Positions 44,204 to 53,798 of a stretch of 64,000 nt of DNA are shown piece by piece. Origin of the DNA: Lachnospiraceae bacterium (lineage in GTDB: Bacteria > Bacillota > Clostridia > Lachnospirales > Lachnospiraceae); NCBI GenBank assembly GCA_017509985.1, contig JAFWOE010000006.1, positions 32,038 to 96,037 on the forward strand, read 5' to 3'. A model generated the notes under the pieces. The model worked only from the letters and a program-made list of their open reading frames with translations, did no database searches and had not been told where the DNA came from. Both the position numbers and the translations under genes were made by a program. Positions within the stretch are counted from its first letter, which is position 1. Every line of letters begins with the position of its first letter.

Positions 44204-45457
44204 TTAAAGTGTCTCTTCCCAGATTTGATGCGTTGCCGGATAAAAATCGCCGAATCCCAGGTCCTCGGCCCGGATCACGCACTTCCCGGCATCTTCGTAC
44301 CGTACGGTCAGCCGGATCCTCGTTGTCTTCGGCGGTCTTTCCGCCAGCCCCGGAAGGGTCATCCGGATCTTTTTCCTTGAGCCGCCCCGCATGGAGCTCG
44401 TCCTCAGGATGATCTCTCTTTCATGGTTCAGCAGGAATTCGATCTCTTTTTCCGCTTCATACCAATGAATGCCGGCGGTGATCAGCGGCTTGTAATCGGC
44501 TTCTCCTCCGATCATCATGTCCATGCCCATATTTTCGGTAACCAGGTCCCGGCTCAGGAAAAGGTAATCATTCAGCTGCCGGGGCATGCATCTTTCCATT
44601 GCCGCATAGCAGGCCCCTTTCGCAAATAGGCTGTTTCCGTAAAAGACCTTTCTTCTTCCCTTGCAGAGACGGACCAGGGAGTTCTTAGCCCAGGATCTGG
44701 AAAAGCCGCTTCCTACCAGGAAAATTCCGGAATACTCCTTGTTTTCCAGGGTCTCATCTATAAATTCCGAGAACACCTCATCTTTCCGTTCTGTATCGGC
44801 CGGCAGTTCCCGGGAAAGGCTTTCTTTCTGTGAAACCGTCGCAGGTCTTGTGGAATTATCCGTAGCGATCGCCTGATAATTCACGGTATGGTCGTCCGGG
44901 AAGTAATACAGGGCGGTTCCCTTCCGGTAAATGTCGGGGTCCTGGTAATACGAATGATAGAAGAAGCTTTCGGAATGCTCCTGCAGGAAAGCCTGACAGG
45001 AGGAAAATCCGATGATGCGATATGCTCCTTCGACCGTATGGGCCAGTTCCCTGGAGATCCTCGGAACCGTAATGTACATTGTATGGACCTGCTGTACGGG
45101 ATCGGTGATCCCGGCAGAAGTAAGCGCCAGGCTGATAAACTCCGCGAGAAGGTTTTCGGCAGAGAAGGTCTTTCCTTCCGTCCGAAAGCCTTCCCCGGCC
45201 ATCAGTTTCCGGAAGAAATAATTGACCGGCACCGCGTTTTTATGCCTGATGAAATAATCTGCTTCGATGCCGTATTTCCACTTGCCTTCCGACGCGAGAT
45301 ACGCCAGATGGACCGGGAAAGCGGCACGGCTGCCGCCGGCTGTTACCATAACGGATACCGGTTCTTTGCTTTCCGCGTCATATCGGCAGAGCTGGGCTTC
45401 GTATTCGTTTATATCAAATCCGATTATCTGACTGTTTTCCATATCTTTTATTCCCAT
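44204..45457 (-). CDS. DUF5716-like protein with an actin/Hsp70-like fold
   Basis: 417 residues. It matches my memory of DUF5716 proteins of Lachnospiraceae. The start IIGFDINEYEAQLCRYD resembles the first phosphate loop of the actin/Hsp70 ATPase superfamily, and GIFLVGSGFSRSW resembles the second nucleotide loop (adenosine motif). The last 100 residues look like a beta-rich domain. The ATPase assignment is inference. Genes on both sides are the large DUF5717-like protein and the TPR protein. An ATG four codons in is an alternative start. Confidence 0.65.
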   Translation of the reverse strand: MGIKDMENSQIIGFDINEYEAQLCRYDAESKEPVSVMVTAGGSRAAFPVHLAYLASEGKWKYGIEADYFIRHKNAVPVNYFFRKLMAGEGFRTEGKTFSAENLLAEFISLALTSAGITDPVQQVHTMYITVPRISRELAHTVEGAYRIIGFSSCQAFLQEHSESFFYHSYYQDPDIYRKGTALYYFPDDHTVNYQAIATDNSTRPATVSQKESLSRELPADTERKDEVFSEFIDETLENKEYSGIFLVGSGFSRSWAKNSLVRLCKGRRKVFYGNSLFAKGACYAAMERCMPRQLNDYLFLSRDLVTENMGMDMMIGGEADYKPLITAGIHWYEAEKEIEFLLNHEREIILRTSSMRGGSRKKIRMTLPGLAERPPKTTRIRLTVRYEDAGKCVIRAEDLGFGDFYPATHQIWEETL

Positions 45458-45472
45458 ATCGTATTATCCCGA

Positions 45473-48400
45473 TCAAAGAATGGAGCTGAAGAATTTGTCC
45501 ACACACGCTTCCTGCCGGAGATATTCGCCTGCGGCTGTCCGCGCCTTTTCACCGTCTCCCGAACGCACGGTCTCGATCAGCCGGTTCAGGATCTGGTATC
45601 GGGTCTCGCTGCCGGTGCTGACACGGGTCATCGTCACTGTACGGTGTTCGGTTTCAAAACTCTTATCCCTGATCCGGACCGTGCAGTAGTATTCCAGCTT
45701 TTCGTGACAGAAAAGAAGGAATTCCTTTACGAAGAGCCCTTTTATTTTTTCCTTCATCGGCTCGGACCGATACTCTCCGTCGTCCGTCCGGTAATGGATC
45801 AGCACATTGCTTCCGCACGGCTGCCGTTCTTCGATAATCGTCTTGTCGGCAATATCCATACCGTCGCCGAACTGTTCGGTAAACGCCTGCATAAATGCAA
45901 AGTGCAGCTCGTCCGCGCTGCAGTTCTTCAGATGTCTCCGGATCCTCGGGACATCTTCGTCATCGATACGGGTAAGCGTCGACTCGTACTTAAGCCAGGC
46001 CAGCATGCAGATCTTCAGTCTCTGATCCCGCTGATCACAGAGTTTTCCAAGGGCCTTTGCGGTATACGGAGCGATACTCCGGTTCTCCAGCAGGCTGTAT
46101 TCGCTCAGATACGTCAGAAATGCCCGGATGATCGCCGGATTTCCGTTTTCCTTTGTATAATCGGCAAAAATGTCTTCCGCTTTTTCCGGCATCGAATGCG
46201 TAAACATGGCTGAAAGAAGGATCCTTTCCTCCAGTGAGATCGTACTCTTCTCCCCGCGGGGCGCTGCTAGCCAGATCCGTACCATGTTATCGGTCGGGCC
46301 TTCGTAATGCCTGGTCAGGTATTTTAATGTTCTTTCATTATACTTTTCCCTGTCGAAAAGATAACTGCAAAGGCGCACCAGCGGCTCGCTGGCTTCATAT
46401 CCCAGGGAGTAGACCCTTTCCGCAGCCAATTTCAGCAGCATATCCTCATCCAGCTTCTCATAGCCGTAAAGATTCACCAGAGAGAAGGCTTTTTCGTTCT
46501 CCCTGTATGCATCCAGCAGGTCAAAGGTCAGTTTTTTATCTACATTGCCATAGGTTTCCTCATTGAGGTTTTCTGCAAACGTATGGGCATAGGAATCGTT
46601 GTTCTGTCTGGTAAAGTAAGCAAGCAACTTGTCTCTCAGCCGGTCCCGGTACTGCGGGGTGAATTCCGGGTTCTCCGCAGCCTTCAGGAAGCTTAAGACC
46701 GTGCGTCCGTTCACATCCATCTGCCAGCCGCGCTCATGGCAGCAGTACAGCTGCAGGCCGGTATCCCAGACTCCGATATCCACACAGTTTCTCGAAGCCG
46801 TCTTGATGTCCATAAGCGGTTCCAGCGTATAAGGGATCGTAGTCGAAAAACGTCTCTTCCGTTCATCTTCCAGAAGCACGCAGGCATCCGGACCGTAAAT
46901 ATTCGGGAATGCCTCCCCTCCTGTCATTTCATAAGTTCTTTCATTGATCAGTGAAGGATGACAGACCACAACTTTCCGGATGGTCGGATCATCGCAGGTG
47001 ACCCGGTGTGTAAACAGCACCCTTGCCATGGCGGAGGCCAGTTCAAGGTCTTTTCTCGGCATGATGAATTCGGTATAAAGCACCGCCAGGTCCCGGCTGA
47101 TCCTGCCTGCCGTAATACAGTCGACGGCAAAGGTCTCCATCTCGATCCGGAAATTGTCATACGCTGCCGGATCTTCTTCTTTATGACGTACGATCCCTGC
47201 ATAAAGAGCGGCTTTCTTCCGGCGCCCCAGCGTATGATTGTACGCAAAATACAGCTTCAGCTCCCTCGGGAATGGAGAATCGTCGTCTTCCGGACGGGTC
47301 TCCATGTAGTTCTCATAAAGCCGGTTCAGCCGTATGTCCGCGTCGACCGCCTGTTTATACCACGTGTAATATTCCGGTTTGGACGGGTCATCCTTGACGA
47401 TATAACGGCAGATGGCTTCCAGCAGCTCCTTGCCCGGATAGTCCTTGTATCCTTCTTTCAATACCCGGTAAAGCAGAGGCCGAAAGGTTTTTTCATTGGC
47501 TGCCAGGAAAGCTGCCCTTTTCAGTATGCTTTCGCTCAGGATCTTTTTCTTCTGTGCAAAATTGAGGACCTGCAGCATAAACGGAGAAATGCTCCGAAGC
47601 CTGTTCTCCTGTTTCTCCAGCTCCCGCCATGCCATCAGGTAAAGGAACGGGCTGATGCATCCTTCCTCAAACGCTTTTTCAAATTCATTCAGGCCGAAAT
47701 TCAGCCGGTACGGGGGAGCCTGGTTTTCTTTCATGTACAGTTCATAAAGCAGATAGCAGGCCGGCTGATGATGATAAAACCCGGAAAGCTTCGGCGCAAT
47801 GTCCCGCTTCTCATCCGGAAGTATGCCGACGCGCTTGGAAAGGTACAGATAGGCCGCTTTTTCCCAGTTCTCCTGCGGTCTGTAAGCGCCGTTTTTTACA
47901 TCCCAGAGGATCTCCGTTGCGCGGATATTATCCTCGTTGCAGTATGCGAGGTATGCCTCGCCGAATAATGTGATCCCGTCTTCCTTTTCTTCCTTAAGCT
48001 CCTTTAAAAGGGCACTGGAAAGCTGGTACCAGGTATGATAATCGGTCCTGCGCAGACGCAGGTCCAGAAAGCTGCTGATCAGCGATGCGATCCTTTTCTT
48101 CCGGTAAACGCCGGAGATCAGCTTCATTCCGCCTTCCATGACCGCTTCGATCTCCACAGCGATCTCCTCGTACGGTGTGCGCAGGGTGATCTTCCCGATC
48201 TGCGGGAAAGCCGTAAGTTTCGTTTTGTCAATAATATATTCCAGGCCGTAGACCCGGCCGATAAAATCATCGGAAGTGATCTCTCCCTTGGAGACCTGCA
48301 GGAAATCACCGGTCACGGAGACGTCGATACTGCAGTATCCCCAGGTACTCTTGTAGATATAGAGCGTATCTTTCTGCGAATCGCTCAGATGATAAACCGT

Positions 48401-49000
48401 CTTCTGACGCTTATCGATACTGATATGGACCGGTTCCTTTTTTCCTGCGGATATAAGGAACTCCTCCATATGCTGATAGGTCACGGGGTTTTGGGAAAGG
48501 CCCCCGTAAAGAGCCCGGTAGACCGTATTTTTGCCGTTCAGGATCTTGGGGAAGTCTTCTGAAACAAAAAACCGGAATGCTTTGGCAGGACTCGATTCCG
48601 CCAGCCTTGTGAAATCCTCTAAAGCTTTAAGATCGTCCTGAAGCTCTTCCGGTATGTCTTCTTTTACAGATGCCTTTACGGGGATCTTCATTTCGCCGAC
48701 AGAAGTCTCCGCAAAAATGTTCCCCTCGATAACATCGCCGCCTCTCAGGCCGGTCGGGTCGATCTGAAACCGGATCGAACAGGGGCATCCGATGATCTCC
48801 TCGTCTTTTATGATGATCCGCCGGTTGTCCGACAGGACAATGCCCCTCAGCCTGGAATTATTCCCGGTGAAAATCGAAACAGTACCCGAATACCGTTCAT
48901 CCCTGCCAAGCGGAATATTGATTTCCGGCACCGATTCTTTCAGCTCCGGTACATCAAAGACATACGTCTCTCTGATAAGCTCGTCAACACGCTGTTTCAC
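45473..49000 (-). CDS. Large DUF5717-like protein
   Basis: 1175 residues, soluble, no signal peptide or membrane helix. The N-terminal 290 residues are beta-rich (two sandwich-like units: GRDERYSGTVSIFTGNNSR and TPYEEIAVEIEA). The middle is a long run of helical repeats suggestive of an alpha-solenoid, and the C-terminal 300 residues end in a beta segment (VLIHYRTDDGEYRSEPM). I recall this architecture as DUF5717, a Lachnospiraceae-restricted family. Function unknown; a scaffold role with the neighbouring actin-like protein is plausible. Confidence 0.65.
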   Translation of the reverse strand: MKQRVDELIRETYVFDVPELKESVPEINIPLGRDERYSGTVSIFTGNNSRLRGIVLSDNRRIIIKDEEIIGCPCSIRFQIDPTGLRGGDVIEGNIFAETSVGEMKIPVKASVKEDIPEELQDDLKALEDFTRLAESSPAKAFRFFVSEDFPKILNGKNTVYRALYGGLSQNPVTYQHMEEFLISAGKKEPVHISIDKRQKTVYHLSDSQKDTLYIYKSTWGYCSIDVSVTGDFLQVSKGEITSDDFIGRVYGLEYIIDKTKLTAFPQIGKITLRTPYEEIAVEIEAVMEGGMKLISGVYRKKRIASLISSFLDLRLRRTDYHTWYQLSSALLKELKEEKEDGITLFGEAYLAYCNEDNIRATEILWDVKNGAYRPQENWEKAAYLYLSKRVGILPDEKRDIAPKLSGFYHHQPACYLLYELYMKENQAPPYRLNFGLNEFEKAFEEGCISPFLYLMAWRELEKQENRLRSISPFMLQVLNFAQKKKILSESILKRAAFLAANEKTFRPLLYRVLKEGYKDYPGKELLEAICRYIVKDDPSKPEYYTWYKQAVDADIRLNRLYENYMETRPEDDDSPFPRELKLYFAYNHTLGRRKKAALYAGIVRHKEEDPAAYDNFRIEMETFAVDCITAGRISRDLAVLYTEFIMPRKDLELASAMARVLFTHRVTCDDPTIRKVVVCHPSLINERTYEMTGGEAFPNIYGPDACVLLEDERKRRFSTTIPYTLEPLMDIKTASRNCVDIGVWDTGLQLYCCHERGWQMDVNGRTVLSFLKAAENPEFTPQYRDRLRDKLLAYFTRQNNDSYAHTFAENLNEETYGNVDKKLTFDLLDAYRENEKAFSLVNLYGYEKLDEDMLLKLAAERVYSLGYEASEPLVRLCSYLFDREKYNERTLKYLTRHYEGPTDNMVRIWLAAPRGEKSTISLEERILLSAMFTHSMPEKAEDIFADYTKENGNPAIIRAFLTYLSEYSLLENRSIAPYTAKALGKLCDQRDQRLKICMLAWLKYESTLTRIDDEDVPRIRRHLKNCSADELHFAFMQAFTEQFGDGMDIADKTIIEERQPCGSNVLIHYRTDDGEYRSEPMKEKIKGLFVKEFLLFCHEKLEYYCTVRIRDKSFETEHRTVTMTRVSTGSETRYQILNRLIETVRSGDGEKARTAAGEYLRQEACVDKFFSSIL

Positions 49001-49002
49001 GG

Positions 49003-49533
49003 TTAGATTGTTCCTCCCCTAAACGATCCCCTGGGTTTGTTCAGGTATCTGACCCTGTCCCCGTTCCTCATGATCCGGGCAGCGGAGTCCCTTAATCTCC
49101 CCACGACTCCTGCCCGTACTCCAAATTCGGACAATTTAAACTGAAATCCGATCGGATCCTCAGTTATAATGAGCAGTGCTCCTCCGGAAGCAAGCTCATA
49201 AGGATCCAGTTCCAGCTGTTCGCAGATCTCGACCGTCTGAGGGGCGACCGGGATCCGATCCATTTCCACTTCCAGGCCGCAGCCGTAATATTCCGCCGCG
49301 TCCCACAATGCCGCCATGAATCCCTTCTTATCAAGCCGGCTGATCAGCCCGTTTTCCGAAAGGAATCTTTCTGCGGCTGTTATAATCTCATCATCGCTTC
49401 CGCCCAGGGCGAAAGCCTCGTTTAAGAAGTCGTTCGAGTAGAATTTTGCAAGTTCTTCCGCATGCTGCCGCGCAAGACGGGCTGTCTCGTCCGCTCCAAG
49501 CGTGCCTGCGATCAGGATCCCCTTTTCCGCCAT
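49003..49533 (-). CDS. Stand-alone AIR-synthase (PurM/HypE) C-terminal domain protein
   Basis: 176 residues starting at 49533, 2 bases after the VanW stop with GGAAGG 7 bases upstream. An earlier in-frame reading is only the other frame of the VanW repeat. The part from about residue 60 matches the C-terminal domain of HypE-type AIR synthases: ALWDAAEYYGCGLEVEMDRIPV, CEQLELDPYELASGGALLIIT. The N-terminal ATP-binding half is missing, so the protein cannot be a complete HypE or SelD. The role is unknown. Confidence 0.75.
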   Translation of the reverse strand: MAEKGILIAGTLGADETARLARQHAEELAKFYSNDFLNEAFALGGSDDEIITAAERFLSENGLISRLDKKGFMAALWDAAEYYGCGLEVEMDRIPVAPQTVEICEQLELDPYELASGGALLIITEDPIGFQFKLSEFGVRAGVVGRLRDSAARIMRNGDRVRYLNKPRGSFRGGTI

Positions 49534-49535
49534 GA

Positions 49536-51455
49536 TCAGCCTTCCGGCTGCTCCGCAGGCGGATTTTCTGTCTGCTGCTCCGCGGGCGGATTCTCTGTCT
49601 GCTGTTCTGCGGCCTGTTGTTCTGCGGCCTGCTGTTCTGTGGCCTGCTGTTCTGCGGCCTGCTGTTCTGCAGCCTGCTGTTCTGCAGCCTGCTGCGCTGC
49701 CTGCTGTTCTGCTGCCTGCTGTGCCGCCTGTTCTGCGGCCTGCTGTGCTGCCTGTTCTGCAGCCTGCTGCTCCGGTGTGGGCGTCGGTTCCGGAGGCGCC
49801 AGCTGATTGATCATGCTCCACCACTGGGCTACCGCGTCCTCAACAGATTCTCCGTTGGCATTGGCGTTAAATGCAACGACCTGCTGCGCCATTCCCAGAA
49901 TGTATTCATCCGAGGAGAATGCTCTGCCTTCACTTACCTGGACGATCAGCTTCGCATCATCCAGCGAGAGGGAACCGTCCGGGTCACCCCAGATATCCAG
50001 TCCGGAAAGCAGATAGATCTCCGACATGTTCTTGCTGGCCAAAGCGCTGTTCAGCGCATCGACCGCTGCCTGGGGAGCGTTCCGGATCCCCACACGGCAG
50101 AGCCCGTCTGCTTTTACATACTTGCTGGAAGAAATATGTTCTCTGGATACTTCCACGCCATCCTGGTAAACGATCTTGTATGCGGCTCCCGAAAGTCCGT
50201 CATGAGAGTCTTCGAATTTGATCGTCCCGTAATCCAGTGAGCTGTCCAGCGTATAGGCTACGCCTGCCTTTTCCCTGCTCAGGATCTCGCTTTCGAAGCC
50301 CAGCGTGCGGCCGGCCGGTCTCGTTTCATGTCCGACGATGCCGAAATAAACCGTTCCGTCCTTTGCCCAGGACTCTATGTAGATCGGTGCATCTGTACTG
50401 TTCTTGAATTTGAAGTCCAGCGATCCTTCCGCGATGGTCGCATCCATGGAAGGCTCGACATACGAAACAAGCATCGAATGCTGATATCTCTCCGTTACTT
50501 CCAGCTCCGCCTCCAGAACGGCCCGGTATAAGGTGGAAGAAACCTGGCAGACCCCGCCGCCGATCGTATCCACTACATACCCGTTCTCATATCCGGGAGC
50601 ATAGAAGTATCCGTTTTCTTCCGTAAACGGAAGCAGCGCTGCTTCTGTGGAGAATTCGTCACCGGGATAAAGGATGGTCCCGTTGATCTTCGCCGATGCA
50701 TTGGCTATATTCTTGGCACGGTTCTCATATTTTCCGGTCGTTTCATAGTTGGTGAAGCCGGTGCCCAGCACGCTGGTCATCATTTTGACATCATCCCCGA
50801 CCGCTCCGACCGCTTCGTCGACCTCCGTAACTGCCTGTACCGCTCCGACTCCGCCGTGCCAGGCCGTGCAGAGATATTCATACATGATATTGGCCGTTTC
50901 GTCGACCATTACATGATAACCGTCTTTCTTCGGGATCGTATAAAACTCGCCTTTTTCATCCTTGCCGAGCTTCATGTTCATCGGTGCCAGGTTCAGATGG
51001 ACACAGCTGTCCGCCACCGCATTATAAACCATTTCCGGTGTGACTCTTAAATCCAGCGAAAAGTATACCGCACCGTTTTCCCGGATATAATTTTCGATCC
51101 GGTATCTGGCAAGAACATTTCCGTTCATTCCTACCGTGCTGATGATATCGGCCAGATCGGTATTGGCATAATAAATCCCCAGTTCCTGCGCTGTATACTG
51201 ATAAGTCGCTTCGGGCGCATAGATCTCGATGATATCCTGCCCGTATTTTTCCATTTTTTTGTCAATGACCGCCTGGACTTCATCCCTGCTCATCCCGGTC
51301 ACGTCTATATTTTCAAGATATACGGCTCCGCTCGTCCTCATGGCTGCTTCCGGTTTTTCTTCCGCGCGAACGGAAAAAACGCCCGCGTAAAGAAAGACTG
51401 CCGCAAGCGCCGCAAACAGAACCGCCGTAAAAATTTTTCTTCTGTTCAAAACCAT
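49536..51455 (-). CDS. Exported VanW-family protein with an Ala/Gln/Glu-rich tail
   Basis: 639 residues from the ATG at 51455, 2 bases after the nth stop. N-terminal hydrophobic anchor or signal (about 4-28), a peptidoglycan-binding-4-like domain (about 40-190), the VanW domain with SAKINGTILYPGDEFS and GGGVCQVSSTLY (about 230-370), then a G5-like beta domain, a second small helical unit (about 470-560) and a PTPE linker into a low-complexity tail. Likely acts at the cell wall. VanW domains are named from vancomycin clusters but are common in Clostridia without resistance genes. Confidence 0.88.
   Translation of the reverse strand: MVLNRRKIFTAVLFAALAAVFLYAGVFSVRAEEKPEAAMRTSGAVYLENIDVTGMSRDEVQAVIDKKMEKYGQDIIEIYAPEATYQYTAQELGIYYANTDLADIISTVGMNGNVLARYRIENYIRENGAVYFSLDLRVTPEMVYNAVADSCVHLNLAPMNMKLGKDEKGEFYTIPKKDGYHVMVDETANIMYEYLCTAWHGGVGAVQAVTEVDEAVGAVGDDVKMMTSVLGTGFTNYETTGKYENRAKNIANASAKINGTILYPGDEFSTEAALLPFTEENGYFYAPGYENGYVVDTIGGGVCQVSSTLYRAVLEAELEVTERYQHSMLVSYVEPSMDATIAEGSLDFKFKNSTDAPIYIESWAKDGTVYFGIVGHETRPAGRTLGFESEILSREKAGVAYTLDSSLDYGTIKFEDSHDGLSGAAYKIVYQDGVEVSREHISSSKYVKADGLCRVGIRNAPQAAVDALNSALASKNMSEIYLLSGLDIWGDPDGSLSLDDAKLIVQVSEGRAFSSDEYILGMAQQVVAFNANANGESVEDAVAQWWSMINQLAPPEPTPTPEQQAAEQAAQQAAEQAAQQAAEQQAAQQAAEQQAAEQQAAEQQATEQQAAEQQAAEQQTENPPAEQQTENPPAEQPEG
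49560..49772 (-). repeat. Short tandem repeat coding for Glu-Gln-Gln-Ala-Ala units
   Basis: About 70 codons at the 3' end of the VanW gene are built from 15-base (EQQAA) and related 12-base units, followed by two ENPPAEQ units. The repeat keeps other frames open, which creates long false ORFs on both strands. It is a likely site for slipped-strand length change. Confidence 0.85.
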
Positions 51456-51457
51456 TC

Positions 51458-52081
51458 TTATTTTTTCTCCAGACAATATTCCGTCAGAAAGCATTTCTCA
51501 CACTTCGGATTTCTGGCGTGGCAGATCTGTCTGCCGAAAGTAATGATCTGCATGTTGTACAGGATCCAGTGATCCTTCGGAAGTTCTTTCATCAGATCGT
51601 ATTCCACTTTTTCCGGATCGCTTTCTTTCGTAAGCCCCAGCCTTCTGGAGATCCGCTTTACATGGGTGTCGACAACGACACTCGGGATATCATATATATT
51701 GCCGCGGATCACATTGGCCGTTTTTCTGCCGACTCCCGGCAGTTTCGTGAGTTCCTCTATCTCAGAGGGGACCTCTCCGCCGTACTTTTCGCAGATCAGC
51801 TTCGCACAGGCAATGATATTTTTCGCCTTGCTGTGATAAAACCCCGTGGAATGAATATCCTGTTCCAGTTCTTTAACATCGGCATCTGCAAAAGCCTGCA
51901 TGTCCGGATACTTTCTGAAAAGTTCTTCCGTGACGATGTTGACTCTTGCGTCGGTGCACTGTGCACTGAGGATCGTCGCGATCAACAGCTCTCCGGCGTT
52001 TTGATGAGTCAGATAGCATCGGGTATCCGTACCGTATGTCTCATCCAGCAGCCCGATGATTCCTGCTGTCCTTTTTTTCAT
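51458..52081 (-). CDS. nth: Endonuclease III
   Basis: A DNA glycosylase/AP lyase for oxidised pyrimidines. 207 residues. Helix-hairpin-helix LPGVGRKTANVI with the catalytic Lys, the downstream Asp in VVDTHVKR, and the 4Fe-4S ligands C-x6-C-x2-C-x5-C (CHARNPKCEKCFLTEYC). Confidence 0.96.
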   Translation of the reverse strand: MKKRTAGIIGLLDETYGTDTRCYLTHQNAGELLIATILSAQCTDARVNIVTEELFRKYPDMQAFADADVKELEQDIHSTGFYHSKAKNIIACAKLICEKYGGEVPSEIEELTKLPGVGRKTANVIRGNIYDIPSVVVDTHVKRISRRLGLTKESDPEKVEYDLMKELPKDHWILYNMQIITFGRQICHARNPKCEKCFLTEYCLEKK

Positions 52082-52116
52082 AAAGAACCACCGTTTCTTG
52101 TATACTTAACTGAATT

Positions 52117-52145
52117 ATTTTACCACATAAGCTAATTCTTGTCTA
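52117..52145 (-). promoter_or_regulatory. Candidate promoter for nth and downstream genes
   Basis: TAGACA and TAAAAT with 17 bases between, overlapping the end of trmN6. Confidence 0.45.
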
Positions 52146-52835
52146 TCCGCGCTCGTACATTATCACGGGACTTTCCACGTTCATTCCCTGTTTTCCGCCC
52201 TTCAGGCACTCGATCAGCACCATTGTGGGCTCCTTATCCGCGTACGGATGGACAAACCTCATGCGTTTCGGTTCGAGGCGGAAGCGCGTAAGCGTGTTTA
52301 TGATCTCCGCAAGACGCTGCGGCCTGTGGATCAGGTAAAACCTTCCGCATGACTTCAGAAGCGCTGCGGCGGCTTTTGCGACATCTTCAAAGCTGCAGAA
52401 CACTTCATGCCTTGCCATGGCCCTTGTCGGATCGCCGCTGTGCTTTCCGTCCTTGTCCGCCATGTAAGGGGGATTGCTCACGACAGCGTCAAAACTTTCC
52501 CTTTCAAAGATCCCGGCCGCTTCGCGGATATCGCCGCATACCACGTTGACCCGGCCGTTCAGTTTGTTGAAACCGATACTTTTTTCAGCTGCGGCGACAC
52601 ATCTCTCCTGAAGTTCAAGCCCGGTAAAAGACTTCCCCTCGGTCTTTGCCGCGAGCAGGATCGGTATGATCCCGGTACCGGTACCCAGATCCAGAACCGT
52701 TTCCCCTTTCCGGATCTCCGCAAAATCAGACAAAAGGACAGCGTCCACTCCAAAGCGGAATCCGTCCTTCAGCTGATAGATAAAATATCCGTTCTGAAGA
52801 TCATCGAGCGTCAGTTCCTGTTCGGAAAGATCCAT
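52143..52835 (-). CDS. tRNA1(Val) A37 N6-methyltransferase family protein
   Basis: 230 residues from the ATG at 52835 (GGAGAG site; the longer in-frame reading overlaps ricT). Class I SAM methyltransferase: VLDLGTGTGIIPILLA, the N6-adenine motif SNPPYM, and the N-terminal GFRFGVDAVLLSDF typical of the TrmN6/YfiC family. Coupled to ricT. Confidence 0.9.
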   Translation of the reverse strand: MDLSEQELTLDDLQNGYFIYQLKDGFRFGVDAVLLSDFAEIRKGETVLDLGTGTGIIPILLAAKTEGKSFTGLELQERCVAAAEKSIGFNKLNGRVNVVCGDIREAAGIFERESFDAVVSNPPYMADKDGKHSGDPTRAMARHEVFCSFEDVAKAAAALLKSCGRFYLIHRPQRLAEIINTLTRFRLEPKRMRFVHPYADKEPTMVLIECLKGGKQGMNVESPVIMYERG

Positions 52836-52836
52836 A

Positions 52837-53787
52837 TCAGCTCTCCATCTTTTCCAAAGCTTCCAGCTCTTTGATCTCTTCTGCAGAAAGCTCTTCATCG
52901 GATTCGATGTCTGCCTCTTTTCCGCCGGTCGTCTTGATCTTCTGTTTTTCCTTCTGATTCTTTTTCTTCTTGTTCCGGCTCTTCACGGTCAGTTCGTCCA
53001 CATGGTATTCGAACAGTTCTTTTTCATCCCCGTTCTCCACCAGGATCTTGACTGTCTGAAGCAGGACGTTCGTGCCTGCGACTTCGCCGGTCTCGCCGGA
53101 AGGCGTGATCACGATGTCTCCTTTTAAAGGAAGCTTTTTGTTAAGATATTCGTAAGTCTTCTGCTCGTTTCTAAGGCAGCACATCAGCCTGCCGCAGGTC
53201 CCGGAGATCTTGGCCGGGTTCAGCGAAAGGTTCTGCTCTTTGGCCATTTTGATCGATACCGGTGCAAAATCCGAAAGATACGTATGGCAGCAAAGCGGTC
53301 TTCCGCAGATCCCGATCCCTCCGAGCATCTTGGTCTCGTCGCGCACTCCGATCTGCCGCAGCTCGATCCGGGTGCGGAAAACAGACGCCAGGTCCTTTAC
53401 CAGTTCACGGAAATCCACCCGGCCGTCGGAGGTGAAATAGAACAGGATCTTTCCTCCGTTAAAGGTATACTCCACATCGATCAGTTTCATATCCAGGCCT
53501 TTTTCGGCGATCTTTTCCTTGCAGATGCGGTAGGCTTTCTTTTCGCTTTCTTTATTTTCCGCCAGTTTTTTCCGGTCTTCATCCGTTGCGATCCGGATAA
53601 TGGGTTTCAGCGGCTGCACGATCTTCTCATCCGGCATCTCGCGGACGCCCATCATGACATGGCCGAATTCGATGCCTCTCGCGGTCTCCACGATCACGTC
53701 GTCGTCTCGTTTGATCTCATATTCCAGCGGATCAAAGAAATAGATCTTGCATGAATTGCTGAATTTGACTCCTACTACTTTCGTCAT
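52837..53787 (-). CDS. ricT: PSP1-domain protein RicT (YaaT)
   Basis: 316 residues. The PSP1 domain carries the Cys patterns CGRPLCC and CGRLMCCLRNE (about residues 160-205). In Bacillus subtilis RicT joins RicA and RicF in an Fe-S-containing complex that helps RNase Y processing and sporulation. It ends in a Lys-rich then acidic tail. The order gmk-holB-ricT-methyltransferase follows the Firmicute pattern around holB. Confidence 0.93.
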   Translation of the reverse strand: MTKVVGVKFSNSCKIYFFDPLEYEIKRDDDVIVETARGIEFGHVMMGVREMPDEKIVQPLKPIIRIATDEDRKKLAENKESEKKAYRICKEKIAEKGLDMKLIDVEYTFNGGKILFYFTSDGRVDFRELVKDLASVFRTRIELRQIGVRDETKMLGGIGICGRPLCCHTYLSDFAPVSIKMAKEQNLSLNPAKISGTCGRLMCCLRNEQKTYEYLNKKLPLKGDIVITPSGETGEVAGTNVLLQTVKILVENGDEKELFEYHVDELTVKSRNKKKKNQKEKQKIKTTGGKEADIESDEELSAEEIKELEALEKMES

Positions 53788-53798
53788 TTTATTTCCTT

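Noticed and set aside
49559..49806. CRISPR-like regular repeat
   Set aside because: The units are contiguous 12-15 base codon repeats without spacers, inside a coding frame.
49534..49824. Longer start for the AIR-synthase-like protein
   Set aside because: The extra 97 residues are just another frame of the VanW repeat.
49536..51455. Vancomycin resistance locus
   Set aside because: VanW alone is widespread; no vanA/B/H/X/Y or ligase genes are near.
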